Shown: positions 46,032 through 54,626, counted from the first letter of the stretch. The stretch is 64,000 nucleotides of DNA from Alphaproteobacteria bacterium (GCA_018654745.1 JABILA010000068.1:1-64000); one strand, 5' to 3'. The notes: generated by a model from the sequence alone, not told the origin. Numbers and translations are program-made.

Positions 46032-46622
46032 ATGCCAGATACAAACCCAATTCAGTATCCTGCCCCACAAGCCGATATTTCCTGTTTCCCCCAGGCTTAT
46101 TCGGCGGATGAATGCGCTGAGATTTTCGAATTACTGAAAACCGATCTGGATTGGCAGCAGGCGCACATCACCCTGTATGGCCGGACCGTGCCGATCCCCC
46201 GTTTGCAGCAATGGTATGGAGATTCTGCCTATACCTATTCACGTTTGCACATGCCAGCAAGACCGATGACGCCTTTGCTGTTACGCCTCAAGCACCGGGC
46301 TGAACACCTGACCGGATATACCTATAACAGCGCGCTCTGCAATCTCTACCGTCATGAGCGAGACAGCGTCGCCTGGCATGCGGACGATGAGGCAGAGTTG
46401 GGCATAAATCCGGCCATCGCCTCTCTCAGCTTCGGCGGTGACCGGATTTTTCAATTCAAGCCAAAGTCAGGCGTGACCCTGCCGTTCAATATCAATCTGC
46501 AGGCGGGCAATCTGTTATTGATGAAGGGCGAAACCCAGCACCACTGGCTGCACCAGATTCCCAAAACCAACAAACCAACAGGCGAGCGCATCTGCCTGAC
46601 CTTCCGTATGACTTATTCCTGA
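46032..46622 (+). CDS. alkB: AlkB-family 2-oxoglutarate-dependent DNA/RNA repair dioxygenase
   Basis: A 196-residue dioxygenase from the ATG at 46032; the frame extends four codons to a GTG. It has the ALKBH2/3-type layout: ITLYGRTVPIPRLQQWYGD, YNSALCNLYRHERDSVAWHADDE with the iron-binding HxD, IASLSFGGDRIFQFKPK, and a distal histidine in ETQHHWLHQIPKT followed by the 2-oxoglutarate-binding arginine in RICLTFR. It removes alkyl lesions such as 1-methyladenine by oxidation. A 125-base fragment of its 5' end is duplicated at 42477-42601. Confidence 0.92.
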   Translation: MPDTNPIQYPAPQADISCFPQAYSADECAEIFELLKTDLDWQQAHITLYGRTVPIPRLQQWYGDSAYTYSRLHMPARPMTPLLLRLKHRAEHLTGYTYNSALCNLYRHERDSVAWHADDEAELGINPAIASLSFGGDRIFQFKPKSGVTLPFNINLQAGNLLLMKGETQHHWLHQIPKTNKPTGERICLTFRMTYS

Positions 46623-46790
46623 TCCAGGTAAACTACCCGGACTTTAAGGTAACGGCTCGTATTGGCTACTAATCCTCGTTTTCAACGGCGACAAATTACT
46701 TCCACTCTGGACGATTTAACAGACATAGTTTTGCTAATGGTCTTTAGAGCGGGTTAAAGCGGATGATAAAAGCGCTGTGAAAAACGGCTA

Positions 46791-48128
46791 ATGTTGACCC
46801 GAAGCAGACAGTTCCATATTCGGATGCTCTGCCCATATGGCCGCTGGCTGGTAGACAGCATTTTTGATAGTCTCAGCAAACTGAAATCGTCTGTGCTTGC
46901 ACAGCTGGACTTAAGGGAGCAATTGCACATCATCCAGATATTGTTGCAAAATTTAGGTATGCGGGATGAAACAAATTTGCCTGCGACTGAAATCAAACAT
47001 GTCCGCGCCGTGGCTGTGGCGGCATTGTTTGGAACTTTACAGAGTTGGACCTGGGCAGGAATCAACATCTATCAAGATTACCTTTTGATGTCCCTTGAGT
47101 TCGTTGTGGTTGGTCTGGGATTTTTATTGGTTCAATTTGTTAACCGTCGCGGCCATTTGATGGTCGCCGCAAACATTCTTTGTTTTTTACTGCTACTTCA
47201 GAGCGGCTTCGGTCAGTTTGTCTTCGGATACGATTCTGGCAGTTGGGTATATTTCGCCATTTCTATCCTGGTCGCTTTTTTGATTTTTCCCCGACGTCGA
47301 CTGGACCTGGCGTTTTTGTTTGCCACCCTTTACGGATTGAGTCTGGTAGCAGTGATGATTTGGCGCGACGATCTGCCCGTGCGCTTCATCACTATTGACC
47401 CACATCTCAGCCTGATACTCAACGTGTCAATGATGTGCCTCTTGCTAGCAGGGTTGGCCGCAGTATTTGTGGGGATTGTGAACCGAAGCGAAGACGCCCT
47501 CGCGGAGGTCCACAAGCAGGCCAACGATCTCCTTCTCAACGCTATTCCCGAAGTCATTGCCGAACGTCTTAAGGATAATCCAGAGCAAATGATCGCGGAC
47601 CGCCATGCTGATGTTTCGATCATGTTTGCCGACGTTGCAGGATTTACAAACTTGTCCGCCAATCAGGACCCTGCAGAAACCGTCAATATGTTGAATACCT
47701 TGTTCAGCGAATTTGACGACGTTTGCGATGCGGCGGGGATCGAAAAAATTCGTACGATTGGTGACGGCTACATGGTCGTTGGAGGCGCGCCGCAGCCGCT
47801 TGACGATCACCCTGTCAAAATGATCGAGGCCGCGCAAAAATTTCTCAGCATTGCTCATCGCCACAACATCGACATTCGCATTGGTATCAACAGCGGTGAA
47901 GTCGTTGCAGGAATTGTCGGCCTCCGGCGTTTCCACTACGACGTGTGGGGTGATGCGGTGAATGTCGCTGCCCGAATGGAAACAACTGGCGAAGTTGGAA
48001 AAATCCACATTAGTTCCAGTTTCGCTGAACGACTTGGGGACAAATTCCCACTCAAGAAACGTGATCCCATCAATATCAAGGGAAAGGGAATCATGCAGAC
48101 CTGGTTTGTTGATGCGGGTGCTGACTGA
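46791..48128 (+). CDS. Membrane-anchored class III adenylate/guanylate cyclase
   Basis: The frame gives 445 residues; the first about 56 may not be translated, because the ATG at 46791 lies in a dispersed repeat and lacks a Shine-Dalgarno, while a later start is possible. Residues about 70-220 form five or six membrane helices. The cyclase domain at about 250-440 has VSIMFADVAGFTNLS, the second metal aspartate in TIGDGYMVVGG, and VWGDAVNVAARME with the transition-state Asn/Arg. It should make cAMP in response to an unknown cue. No effector is adjacent. Confidence 0.9.
   Translation: MLTRSRQFHIRMLCPYGRWLVDSIFDSLSKLKSSVLAQLDLREQLHIIQILLQNLGMRDETNLPATEIKHVRAVAVAALFGTLQSWTWAGINIYQDYLLMSLEFVVVGLGFLLVQFVNRRGHLMVAANILCFLLLLQSGFGQFVFGYDSGSWVYFAISILVAFLIFPRRRLDLAFLFATLYGLSLVAVMIWRDDLPVRFITIDPHLSLILNVSMMCLLLAGLAAVFVGIVNRSEDALAEVHKQANDLLLNAIPEVIAERLKDNPEQMIADRHADVSIMFADVAGFTNLSANQDPAETVNMLNTLFSEFDDVCDAAGIEKIRTIGDGYMVVGGAPQPLDDHPVKMIEAAQKFLSIAHRHNIDIRIGINSGEVVAGIVGLRRFHYDVWGDAVNVAARMETTGEVGKIHISSSFAERLGDKFPLKKRDPINIKGKGIMQTWFVDAGAD
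46794..46815. repeat. Copy of a dispersed short intergenic motif
   Basis: The sequence ttgacccgaagcagacagtt matches copies at 44189 and 45256. It lies at the annotated 5' edge of the cyclase frame, which argues that translation of the cyclase begins further downstream. Confidence 0.5.
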
Positions 48129-48193
48129 CACGCTCCACAAGTATTTCGAGCAAGTACTCAATTGTTGTGCGTCAAGTAAAGGCTACTGGTGAG

Positions 48194-48262
48194 TCCGCTA
48201 TTGGCTATTTTCGAACCCTGGCACCTTACCAGTTGGCGTCAGCTTTGAAGACGGGCGCCAAC
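48194..48262. repeat. Copy B of a degenerate intergenic repeat
   Basis: This stretch (tccgctattggctatt, ctggcaccttaccagttgg, gtcagctttgaagac, gggcgcc) aligns with copy A at 45885-45962. Confidence 0.65.
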
Positions 48263-48320
48263 TTCCCACACCTGCATTCGCTGCATATTCGCAAGCCAAA
48301 CATTGCACGTCTGTCGCAAT

Positions 48321-48352
48321 AAAAGGAGGCACGTATCAAATACATGCCTCCT
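48321..48352 (-). terminator. Terminator of the selenoprotein operon
   Basis: An 8-base inverted repeat (aggaggca / tgcctcct), extended inside by gtat/atac, lies just after the stop at 48365 and is followed on the minus strand by ttttatt. Confidence 0.8.
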
Positions 48353-48364
48353 GAAGCAATCGCC

Positions 48365-48892
48365 TCAGCTATCCATGGAAATTTGCTTCACGATTCCAGG
48401 AAACGCTTCATCTGCCAGGGCGCGAACTTCTTCGTCCGTGCGATCCTGGATCGGGTGTTGCACGAAGACGATAGCCGGATCAAAGCCGAGGGACTTTGAC
48501 TGGGCTGCCGCCGCTTCGATGAACTCGGTTGACGCGACGCCAACGCCGGGAATGCCTCTGCCTTCAAGATTTGTGATGTCATGCATACAGCACGAGGTAC
48601 ACGATCCTCAGTCGGCCAGGCCTTCAACAACGACATCAACTTCGGCAGCAATCGTTTGCGCGAGATCTGTCGGGGCAGGGCGGGCGAAGGTTGGTTTGGC
48701 ATAGCGTTTGACTTCGATGCCGTCAGCCTTGAACAGTTCTTCCAGCCGGTCGAGGAAAACATCTCCCCGGGCTTTGGAAATATCCAGCAGGCCGACCTTC
48801 AGGCCGTCCAGTTTTTCCGGTCGCGCGAGGCGTTGCCTCTGCGCCGGGTTCAGCTCGGACGTCGGGTCGAGCATGATCATATTGTCGCTCAT
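48365..48892 (-). CDS. UGSC-family selenoprotein (in-frame TGA read as selenocysteine)
   Basis: A 175-residue protein if the TGA at 48608-48610 is read as selenocysteine. The frame continues unbroken on both sides: VVVEGLAD-U-GSCTSCCMHDITNLEG, which reproduces the U-G-S-C motif that names this family, known from marine metagenome selenoproteome surveys. A hairpin at 48579-48595 fits a bacterial SECIS. The N-terminal part (LDGLKVGLLDISKARGDVFLDRLEELF) looks like a Rossmann-like fold, resembling glycine-reductase-associated proteins. The reaction is unknown, but a Sec-x-x-Cys redox site is likely. It overlaps the upstream gene by 4 bases (ATGA). Confidence 0.88.
48579..48595 (-). promoter_or_regulatory. 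Candidate SECIS hairpin of the UGSC gene
   Basis: On the minus strand, UCGUGC pairs with GCAUGA (6 pairs, one G-U) around a UGUAU loop. The loop begins 18 bases after the UGA and contains GU, as in bacterial SECIS elements bound by SelB. Confidence 0.6.
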
Positions 48893-50328
48893 TCAGAAAC
48901 CTCCCTTGATGAAACTTTTTGCGTTACAGGAATACTACCCTTTTCGCCGCTGGCAACCCAGCCCCCAATAACGGCAGAAAACATACCGGCACCACCACCG
49001 GCCCGGACGATCAACAAACCGCCTGGGCGCATCTTGCTGGCGCGTGTCGGCATTTTCATGTCCTTGCGGGAAAGCGACGGATCACTGTCTGCTTCTGGCA
49101 TCAACAGCAATTCATCCAGTTCGGCACGCAACCGCGCCTTGTCCCAGCCAGCTTCACGGAATACCCGTTCATGTTCTGGCGAGACAACCAGGATGGCATC
49201 GCCGATCATGGCCATCTCCGGGTGATTGATGCTGCGCAGGCACAAGGAAAATGTTCGTGCCAGGTCTTCCGGCTGGCGGGATCGCTGGTCGAAAATCGGC
49301 TGCACACCGTCACCGGCAAAAAGGGTGACGGTAGACGCGGTGGCATCGAAACCACGCTCGACAGCCAGGCTGTCCCAGGCAGAGCCTTCTTCGTCTTCGG
49401 CAAAACAAAAAGTGTATTTACCAGGATTACCGAGGCAGGAGCGATCGACTTCGCCAGGCCTGCCGCCACCGACATTGCGCACGATCAGCTGCAAGGCACG
49501 GCCAATGGTCGCGTTGGCGCGATTGCCCTGGCCCATGGCATTGCCTTTTGCATTCATACCCACGCGTCGCGCTTCGGGGCCATTGACGACCAGGACCGGG
49601 CCTGAAAACCAGGTTGTCGCCAATAATCCGTGCAGGCAAAACTCGTCTTGCAAGGCACCTTCGACAGCAGCCAGCACCAGGGGCATATATTCGGGTTTGC
49701 AGCCCGCCATGACAGCATTGACGGCGACCTTTTCAACGGTGCATTCCACCAGGTCCGGCGGCATGATGCCGACAACTTCGTCGGGTGCGCGGTTTGTTCC
49801 CTGCAACATACGCCAGACCCGCTCCCGCGTTGGTGGCACAACGGGCAGACCATCGGTCCAGCCACGGTCGTAGCAGGCTTCGGCGTCGTCTTCTATTTCA
49901 CTGATTTCAATGCGGCGAGAGGTGATCGGGACATTGCCAAACTCAACGGCCAGGCGTTCAGCAATGCCGGGCTCGACAGATTTCGACCCGCAGCCCGGTC
50001 GCATGGCTGGCAGTCCACTGCCAATATCTGGCAACTGACTCAGGTCCAGCCACTCGTCGCGAACCCAGCCAACAGCCCGTGCCTTTTCCTTGCCGCCTTC
50101 GATCCGCAAGAGTGTCGGCACGGTTTCGATATCGTTGTGAAAGGCGGCCTCCAGCGATAGATCACTGGTGATGTCATCCATGCCATCGGGAAAAGTTGGA
50201 TCGTCCTGCGTATAAATCGTCAGGGGCAAACCCGCCGCACGCATCTCGGCCAACACCGGTGAAACCAGTACGCATGTTGCGCAGTCGCGCTTTACAAATA
50301 CGGCATAGCCGTCAGATAGGTTGTTCAT
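48889..50328 (-). CDS. Thioredoxin-like N-terminal domain fused to a large UGSC-associated domain
   Basis: A 479-residue protein from the ATG at 50328. Residues about 1-110 resemble a thioredoxin fold with a CATC redox motif (VFVKRDCATCVLVSPVLAEMR) and the cis-proline segment VPTLLRIEGG. The remainder (about 150-479) is a conserved-looking domain with GWTDGLPVVPPTRERV, VAVNAVMAGCKPEYMPLVL, GNRANATIGRALQLIVRNVGG and RAGGGAGMFSAVIGGW that I cannot name. It is placed between two selenoprotein genes and overlaps the UGSC gene by 4 bases, so it probably exchanges electrons with them. Confidence 0.82.
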   Translation of the reverse strand: MNNLSDGYAVFVKRDCATCVLVSPVLAEMRAAGLPLTIYTQDDPTFPDGMDDITSDLSLEAAFHNDIETVPTLLRIEGGKEKARAVGWVRDEWLDLSQLPDIGSGLPAMRPGCGSKSVEPGIAERLAVEFGNVPITSRRIEISEIEDDAEACYDRGWTDGLPVVPPTRERVWRMLQGTNRAPDEVVGIMPPDLVECTVEKVAVNAVMAGCKPEYMPLVLAAVEGALQDEFCLHGLLATTWFSGPVLVVNGPEARRVGMNAKGNAMGQGNRANATIGRALQLIVRNVGGGRPGEVDRSCLGNPGKYTFCFAEDEEGSAWDSLAVERGFDATASTVTLFAGDGVQPIFDQRSRQPEDLARTFSLCLRSINHPEMAMIGDAILVVSPEHERVFREAGWDKARLRAELDELLLMPEADSDPSLSRKDMKMPTRASKMRPGGLLIVRAGGGAGMFSAVIGGWVASGEKGSIPVTQKVSSREVSE

Positions 50329-50390
50329 CGGTTCACATGTATTCCTTGTTGTCTTCCGTAACAGGTGGATTGTCTTTGACCAGGAAGCGC

Positions 50391-50483
50391 TGTCATGCCG
50401 GACTTGATCCGGCATCCATGCCTTCGCCAGAGAGAATACCATAAATCCCGAGGCGTGGACCCCGCAACAAGTGCGGGGTGACG
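50391..50483. repeat. Alphaproteobacterial-type palindromic intergenic repeat
   Basis: Two hairpins in one element: tgccggacttgatccggca at about 50395-50413 and ccccgcaacaagtgcgggg at about 50460-50478, with outer arms gtcatgccgg and cggggtgac. Elements of the form gtcat-ccgg-cttgat-ccgg-atcca are abundant between genes in many alphaproteobacteria. It lies inside the selenoprotein operon. Confidence 0.85.
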
Positions 50484-50506
50484 TGGAATGTTTGTCGCAA
50501 TGGCCA

Positions 50507-51628
50507 TCAACCCTTCGGCGGTCCTTCCGTTGGCATACCCTCCATATCTACAGGCTTGTAATAATGCGACTCACCCAGTTCATTTACCCGTTGCCAGAAT
50601 GCCGGTCCGGCAGCCAGGCCATTATCCAGCGTATCGGCAGCTTGCCGCCAGATGCTCCAGGAATGTGGATGCAGCTCACTGGCCTGCTTCAATAAGGCAT
50701 CGGCTTCTTCATTCTTGCTGATTTGCCGCAAATAGAGGCCTAGCCGGAAAAGCACATGGGCTTTGGCAATATTGTCGTCCGGTTTGTCCATGTGGGCCAG
50801 GGCGTCGTTCGGTGAAAAGACGTGAACACTGTCCTCCCCCTTTTCCGCCCAGTCGCGGATTGCGGCCACATAGGTGGCCTTCGAAGATTGCACTGTTGCA
50901 GAAACTTCTTCGGGCACGGTCATGGTCTCGAAGTTCAAAGCCCGAAAACCCTCAAACGCACCAGCATTTTCTGTCGGACGCACGATGCGACCATCTTCGT
51001 TGATCCAGACGGCTTGTGGCACGTTGACCATATTGTAGAGATCGGCCAATTGGTGGTAGCGGTCAATCATGACCGGGTAGGTTGGTGCTGCTTCCTCGAT
51101 CCACGGACGTGCAGCCTCGATGTCGTTGTCCATGGCAATGGCGATGACAATAAAGTCCTTGTTCTGATAATCGTCGTAGATAGCCTGCCACACGGACAGA
51201 TCAGCACGACAGCCTCACCAGCTGGCCCAGGTCGCCAATAATACCTTTTTGCCACGGTAGTCAGACAGGCTGTGGAGCTTGCCATCGAGATCAGGTAGCG
51301 CAAAGTCCGGCGCATCCAGAGATGTCAGACCAGCAGTGCGGTCTTCTGCATCTTCACCAAGGACCCAGACATCTCCATCGGCGCTATGGGCCAATGGTTT
51401 GTTCATGCGCTGCCAGAAGGCGGCGAGGTTGACCCTGTCGTCACGCACGAATTCATCTGTCCTGTCTGTGGGAACAGGCATGCAGATATCGCCCTTGCAC
51501 AGGCCCTCTGGTTTCATCGTCCAGTCGGAAACCTTCTCTGTGTCCGGTCGTGCAAGCCACAACTCGCCCACCAAACCAGGCCCTGCCGACACCTCGACTG
51601 GTCCACTTTCCGTTAATACAGTTGCCAT
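50507..51628 (-). CDS. ResA/TlpA-like selenoprotein (in-frame TGA at the thioredoxin motif)
   Basis: A 373-residue protein from the ATG at 51628 (ggggg in front) if the TGA at 51215-51217 is read as selenocysteine. Upstream of it, APDFALPDLDGKLHSLSDYRG and VLLATWASW form a redoxin fold; downstream, GCRADLSVWQAIYDDYQNKD and FIVIAIAMDNDIEAARPWI continue it. The selenocysteine therefore replaces the first active-site cysteine of the W-A-x-W-C motif. IDRYHQLADLYNMVNVPQAVWI gives the cis-proline. An N-terminal extension (1-95) and a C-terminal TPR-like tail (about 260-360) flank the domain. It heads an operon with two other redox-type genes. Confidence 0.88.
51184..51200 (-). promoter_or_regulatory. 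Candidate SECIS hairpin of the ResA-like gene
   Basis: On the minus strand, CUGUC pairs with GGCAG (5 pairs, plus a flanking U-G) around a CGUGU loop. The loop begins 20 bases after the UGA and contains GU. Confidence 0.55.
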
Positions 51629-51696
51629 ATCTGATCGCCCCCTTATGTGTATTTCCATAAACTCTATCTGAAACCCATACGGAAAAATATCTCTTC

Positions 51697-52227
51697 ATGA
51701 AAATATTGATGTTCAGTGGCAGCATCCGCGCTGCTTCTCTCAATCTCCGCCTGATTACCCTTGCACATGACATCGCTGTCCAATTGGGGCACGATGCTAC
51801 GTTGATCAACCTTGGCGATTTTGATCTGCCGATCTATGACGGGGACGATGAGGATCGTGACGGTTTGCCTGAGCCCGTCATGCGTCTCAAGACAATGATT
51901 TCCGAAACTGATGCTCTAGTGATTTCAACGCCGGAATATAATGGTTTCTTTCCCGGCCTGTTGAAAAATACGCTGGATTGGTGCTCGCGGGCTGGTGGCG
52001 GCCTTGATGGTCGCGCCACCTACGAAGGTAAAAAAACCGTCATAATGGCTGCATCACCTGGCGGCGGCGGAGGCAAACGCGTTTTGCCGCGCCTGGCAGA
52101 ACAAATGGAAATTTTGCGCACAACGGTGGTTGATCAGGTCAGCGTTGGCAATGCCGAAGAGAATATTGACAACGAAGACACCACCAATCGCCTTGAACAG
52201 GCGTTCAAGGCGTTGGCAGCAGTCTAA
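51697..52227 (+). CDS. NADPH-dependent FMN reductase-family protein
   Basis: A 176-residue flavodoxin-fold oxidoreductase with FSGSIRAASLNLRL at the FMN phosphate site, DALVISTPEYNGFFPGLLKNTLDW and AASPGGGGGKRVLPRL. The family reduces flavins, quinones, azo dyes or chromate with NAD(P)H. It diverges from the selenoprotein operon with 68 bases between starts, so common control is possible. Confidence 0.92.
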   Translation: MKILMFSGSIRAASLNLRLITLAHDIAVQLGHDATLINLGDFDLPIYDGDDEDRDGLPEPVMRLKTMISETDALVISTPEYNGFFPGLLKNTLDWCSRAGGGLDGRATYEGKKTVIMAASPGGGGGKRVLPRLAEQMEILRTTVVDQVSVGNAEENIDNEDTTNRLEQAFKALAAV

Positions 52228-52239
52228 GGGGCGTGTCGC

Positions 52240-52419
52240 CTACATGATGCAATGCTTGGCGAAATCTCCGGCTTCGTTGGCTGTCCAGTCACCCTTGGGC
52301 TTTTCCTTCAACTGCTCACACCATTCCTTGCTGCCAACTTCAGGCGAACAAGCGGATAATCCTGCACTGATACCGACAGACAGCAGGACGTAAATGGAAA
52401 CGGTTCTGATTTTCTTCAT
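52240..52419 (-). CDS. DUF3012-family small lipoprotein
   Basis: A 59-residue lipoprotein from the ATG at 52419. A lipobox (GLSAC, cysteine 24) follows a hydrophobic segment, and the mature part SPEVGSKEWCEQLKEKPKGD and WTANEAGDFAKHCI matches DUF3012 very closely. Function is not known. The open frame extends upstream but without protein character. It converges on the FMN reductase gene. Confidence 0.88.
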   Translation of the reverse strand: MKKIRTVSIYVLLSVGISAGLSACSPEVGSKEWCEQLKEKPKGDWTANEAGDFAKHCIM

Positions 52420-52625
52420 CGCAGGGTTCATTAGATAAAGCCTCACCAATAATTCGGGTACATGTTGGCATAGGATAGTCGATTTGCGGGGGCCGCGTAA
52501 ACACGAACATTGATCAAAATCACCCCTGTCTGGATAAATAAATTCCCCACAATCACAATCCCTTAGCTTGATCAAGGGCCTCTCTCCGTGACAGGATATG
52601 TCTGAGGCAAGGGGAGCAGGTTGCG

Positions 52626-53795
52626 TTGAGCGTAAATGAACCGTCAGCAATATCCGGGGGGAATACCGGGGCAGGGGCCTGGTTGCGCAGTGATATGCGG
52701 GACCGGTTGTTGTCGCTTGCGGCTGGCGGACGCTGGAATATGGCCAGTGCGGTGCGTTTACAGACCGATCTTGAAGCCCTGCAGGGGCCGTCAGGTGGTG
52801 CGGTTGAACTGAATGCCGCTGAAATCACAGGTATTGATTCAACCGGTGCCTGGTTGCTGTATCGCACCCTGAAAAGGTTGCGTGCAGAAGGGCTTGAGAC
52901 TCAAGTCGTAAATGCTTCCGAAACGGTGGCGGAAATGCTGGCGCAAATGGCGGCAAACGATGTTCCGCATCCGGCGCCACCGAAAGCAGACAATGCGCTG
53001 GTGGCTGTCGTACGCCACGTCGGGGAGACCACCGAGGAAATTTTTTGGGAAGTCATCGACGGGATCGCATTTCTGGGTCTGGTGATGCAGACCCTGGCAG
53101 GATCATTGTTGCACCCCTCGCGGTTACGTCTGACGCCGCTGGTTTTCCATATGGAAAAAGTCGGGCTGAATGCCCTGCCTATTGTGGGGTTGATTTCATT
53201 TCTGATCGGCGTGGTTCTGGCCTACCAGGGGGCAACACAGTTACAGAAATTTGGTGCCGAGGTCTTTGTCGTTGATTTGATCGGTGTCTCGGTTTTGCGT
53301 GAAATCGGCATTTTGTTGACGGCGATCGTTGTCGCCGGACGATCCGGCAGTGCCTTCACAGCGCAAATCGGCAGCATGAAGGTTAATGAAGAAGTTGACG
53401 CCATGCGCACGCTGGGCCTGGATCCGATCCAGGTTCTGGTCATTCCCCGAACACTGGCGCTGGTACTGATGTTGCCTTTGTTAGCCTTCTTTTCCGATAT
53501 CATGGGTCTGTTGGGTGGCGGTCTGATGGCGTGGAGTGTTCTCGATGTCTCGCCCGGCCAGTTTATTGAACGCCTCAATGGTTCAATCGGTATGTGGACT
53601 TTCTGGGTCGGCATCATCAAGGCACCGGTATTTGGATTGTTGATTGCCCTGGTCGGTTGCTATGAAGGATTGCAAGTTGCCAATTCTGCCGAAAGTGTTG
53701 GGTCCCGCACAACACGTTCCGTTGTTGAATCTATCTTCCTGGTAATGATTGTCGACGCCGTCTTTTCCATTTTCTTTGCCTATATCGGAATTTGA
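52626..53795 (+). CDS. MlaE-family ABC permease with N-terminal STAS domain
   Basis: A 389-residue inner-membrane protein beginning at TTG with a ggggagcagg Shine-Dalgarno. Residues about 15-110 are a STAS domain (VELNAAEITGIDSTGAWLLYRTLKRL), fused here rather than encoded as MlaB. The rest is the MlaE permease (LIGVSVLREIGILLTAIVVAGRSGSAFTAQIGSMKVNEEVDAMRTLG as a location, about 220-262). It should move phospholipid between membranes with its ATPase and MCE partners. The stop shares a base with the next start. Confidence 0.92.
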   Translation: MSVNEPSAISGGNTGAGAWLRSDMRDRLLSLAAGGRWNMASAVRLQTDLEALQGPSGGAVELNAAEITGIDSTGAWLLYRTLKRLRAEGLETQVVNASETVAEMLAQMAANDVPHPAPPKADNALVAVVRHVGETTEEIFWEVIDGIAFLGLVMQTLAGSLLHPSRLRLTPLVFHMEKVGLNALPIVGLISFLIGVVLAYQGATQLQKFGAEVFVVDLIGVSVLREIGILLTAIVVAGRSGSAFTAQIGSMKVNEEVDAMRTLGLDPIQVLVIPRTLALVLMLPLLAFFSDIMGLLGGGLMAWSVLDVSPGQFIERLNGSIGMWTFWVGIIKAPVFGLLIALVGCYEGLQVANSAESVGSRTTRSVVESIFLVMIVDAVFSIFFAYIGI

Positions 53796-54607
53796 TGATG
53801 GGTGTAATCGACGACAATTTACCGACAGAATCCATGGCCATGCGATTACGCGGGGTCAAGAATCAATTCGGCGCACAGGTCATTCACGAAGATCTTGATC
53901 TGGACGTCCGGCGTGGTGAAATACTGGGAATCGTTGGTGGATCGGGTACTGGCAAGTCAGTTTTGCTGCGCACGATCATCGGGTTGAACACGCCGCGGGA
54001 GGGACGCATTGACGTCCTTGGTGAACATGTGGCTGCCCTCAGTCCTGTGGACAGACATCTGATCGAGGCGCGCTGGGGTGTGTTGTTTCAGGATGGTGCC
54101 TTGTTCAGTTCCCTGACCGTGGCGCAAAATATTCAGGTGCCGCTGAAAGAACACACAGACATGTCCGATGAACTGCTGGACGAGATTGCAGCCCTGAAAA
54201 TCTCCATGGTGGGACTGCCGCCGGAAGCCGGCAACAAATATCCCTCGGAGCTATCTGGCGGGATGCGCAAACGGGCCGGGCTGGCGCGTGCCCTTGCCCT
54301 GGATCCGGATATTGTCTTTCTGGATGAGCCCACGGCGGGACTGGACCCTATCGGGGCCGCTGAATTTGATCAGCTGATCCTGCGGCTGCATGCCGCCATG
54401 GGCATGACTGTTTTCATGGTGACCCACGATCTGGACAGCCTGCATGCGATCTGTGACAGGATTGCTGTTCTTGCCGAAAAACGTGTTATTGTTTGTGGAA
54501 CCATGGCTGAAATGATGCAGCAGGCGCACCCCTGGATACATGAATATTTTCATGGACCCCGCGCCAGAGCAGCGGTCGCTACACAAAATGTAGCTGCCGG
54601 GGCCTGA
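53795..54607 (+). CDS. MlaF-like ABC transporter ATPase
   Basis: A 270-residue ATPase from the ATG at 53795. Walker A is GGSGTGKSV, the signature is LSGGMRKRAGLARAL, Walker B is IVFLDEPTAGLD, and the switch histidine is in VTHD. The GMRKR form of the signature is characteristic of MlaF/Mce-type ATPases. It powers the lipid transport complex encoded by its neighbours. Confidence 0.94.
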   Translation: MMGVIDDNLPTESMAMRLRGVKNQFGAQVIHEDLDLDVRRGEILGIVGGSGTGKSVLLRTIIGLNTPREGRIDVLGEHVAALSPVDRHLIEARWGVLFQDGALFSSLTVAQNIQVPLKEHTDMSDELLDEIAALKISMVGLPPEAGNKYPSELSGGMRKRAGLARALALDPDIVFLDEPTAGLDPIGAAEFDQLILRLHAAMGMTVFMVTHDLDSLHAICDRIAVLAEKRVIVCGTMAEMMQQAHPWIHEYFHGPRARAAVATQNVAAGA

Positions 54608-54626
54608 AGGATAAACGGAAAGAGAT

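Noticed and set aside
48587-48610. Nonsense mutation splitting a gene in two (UGSC)
   Set aside because: The codon is TGA, falls exactly on the family's U-G-S-C motif, and is followed by a SECIS-like hairpin; a second case exists in the same operon.
51193-51217. Two separate genes at the ResA-like locus
   Set aside because: The frame is continuous through the TGA, and each half lacks part of the thioredoxin fold.
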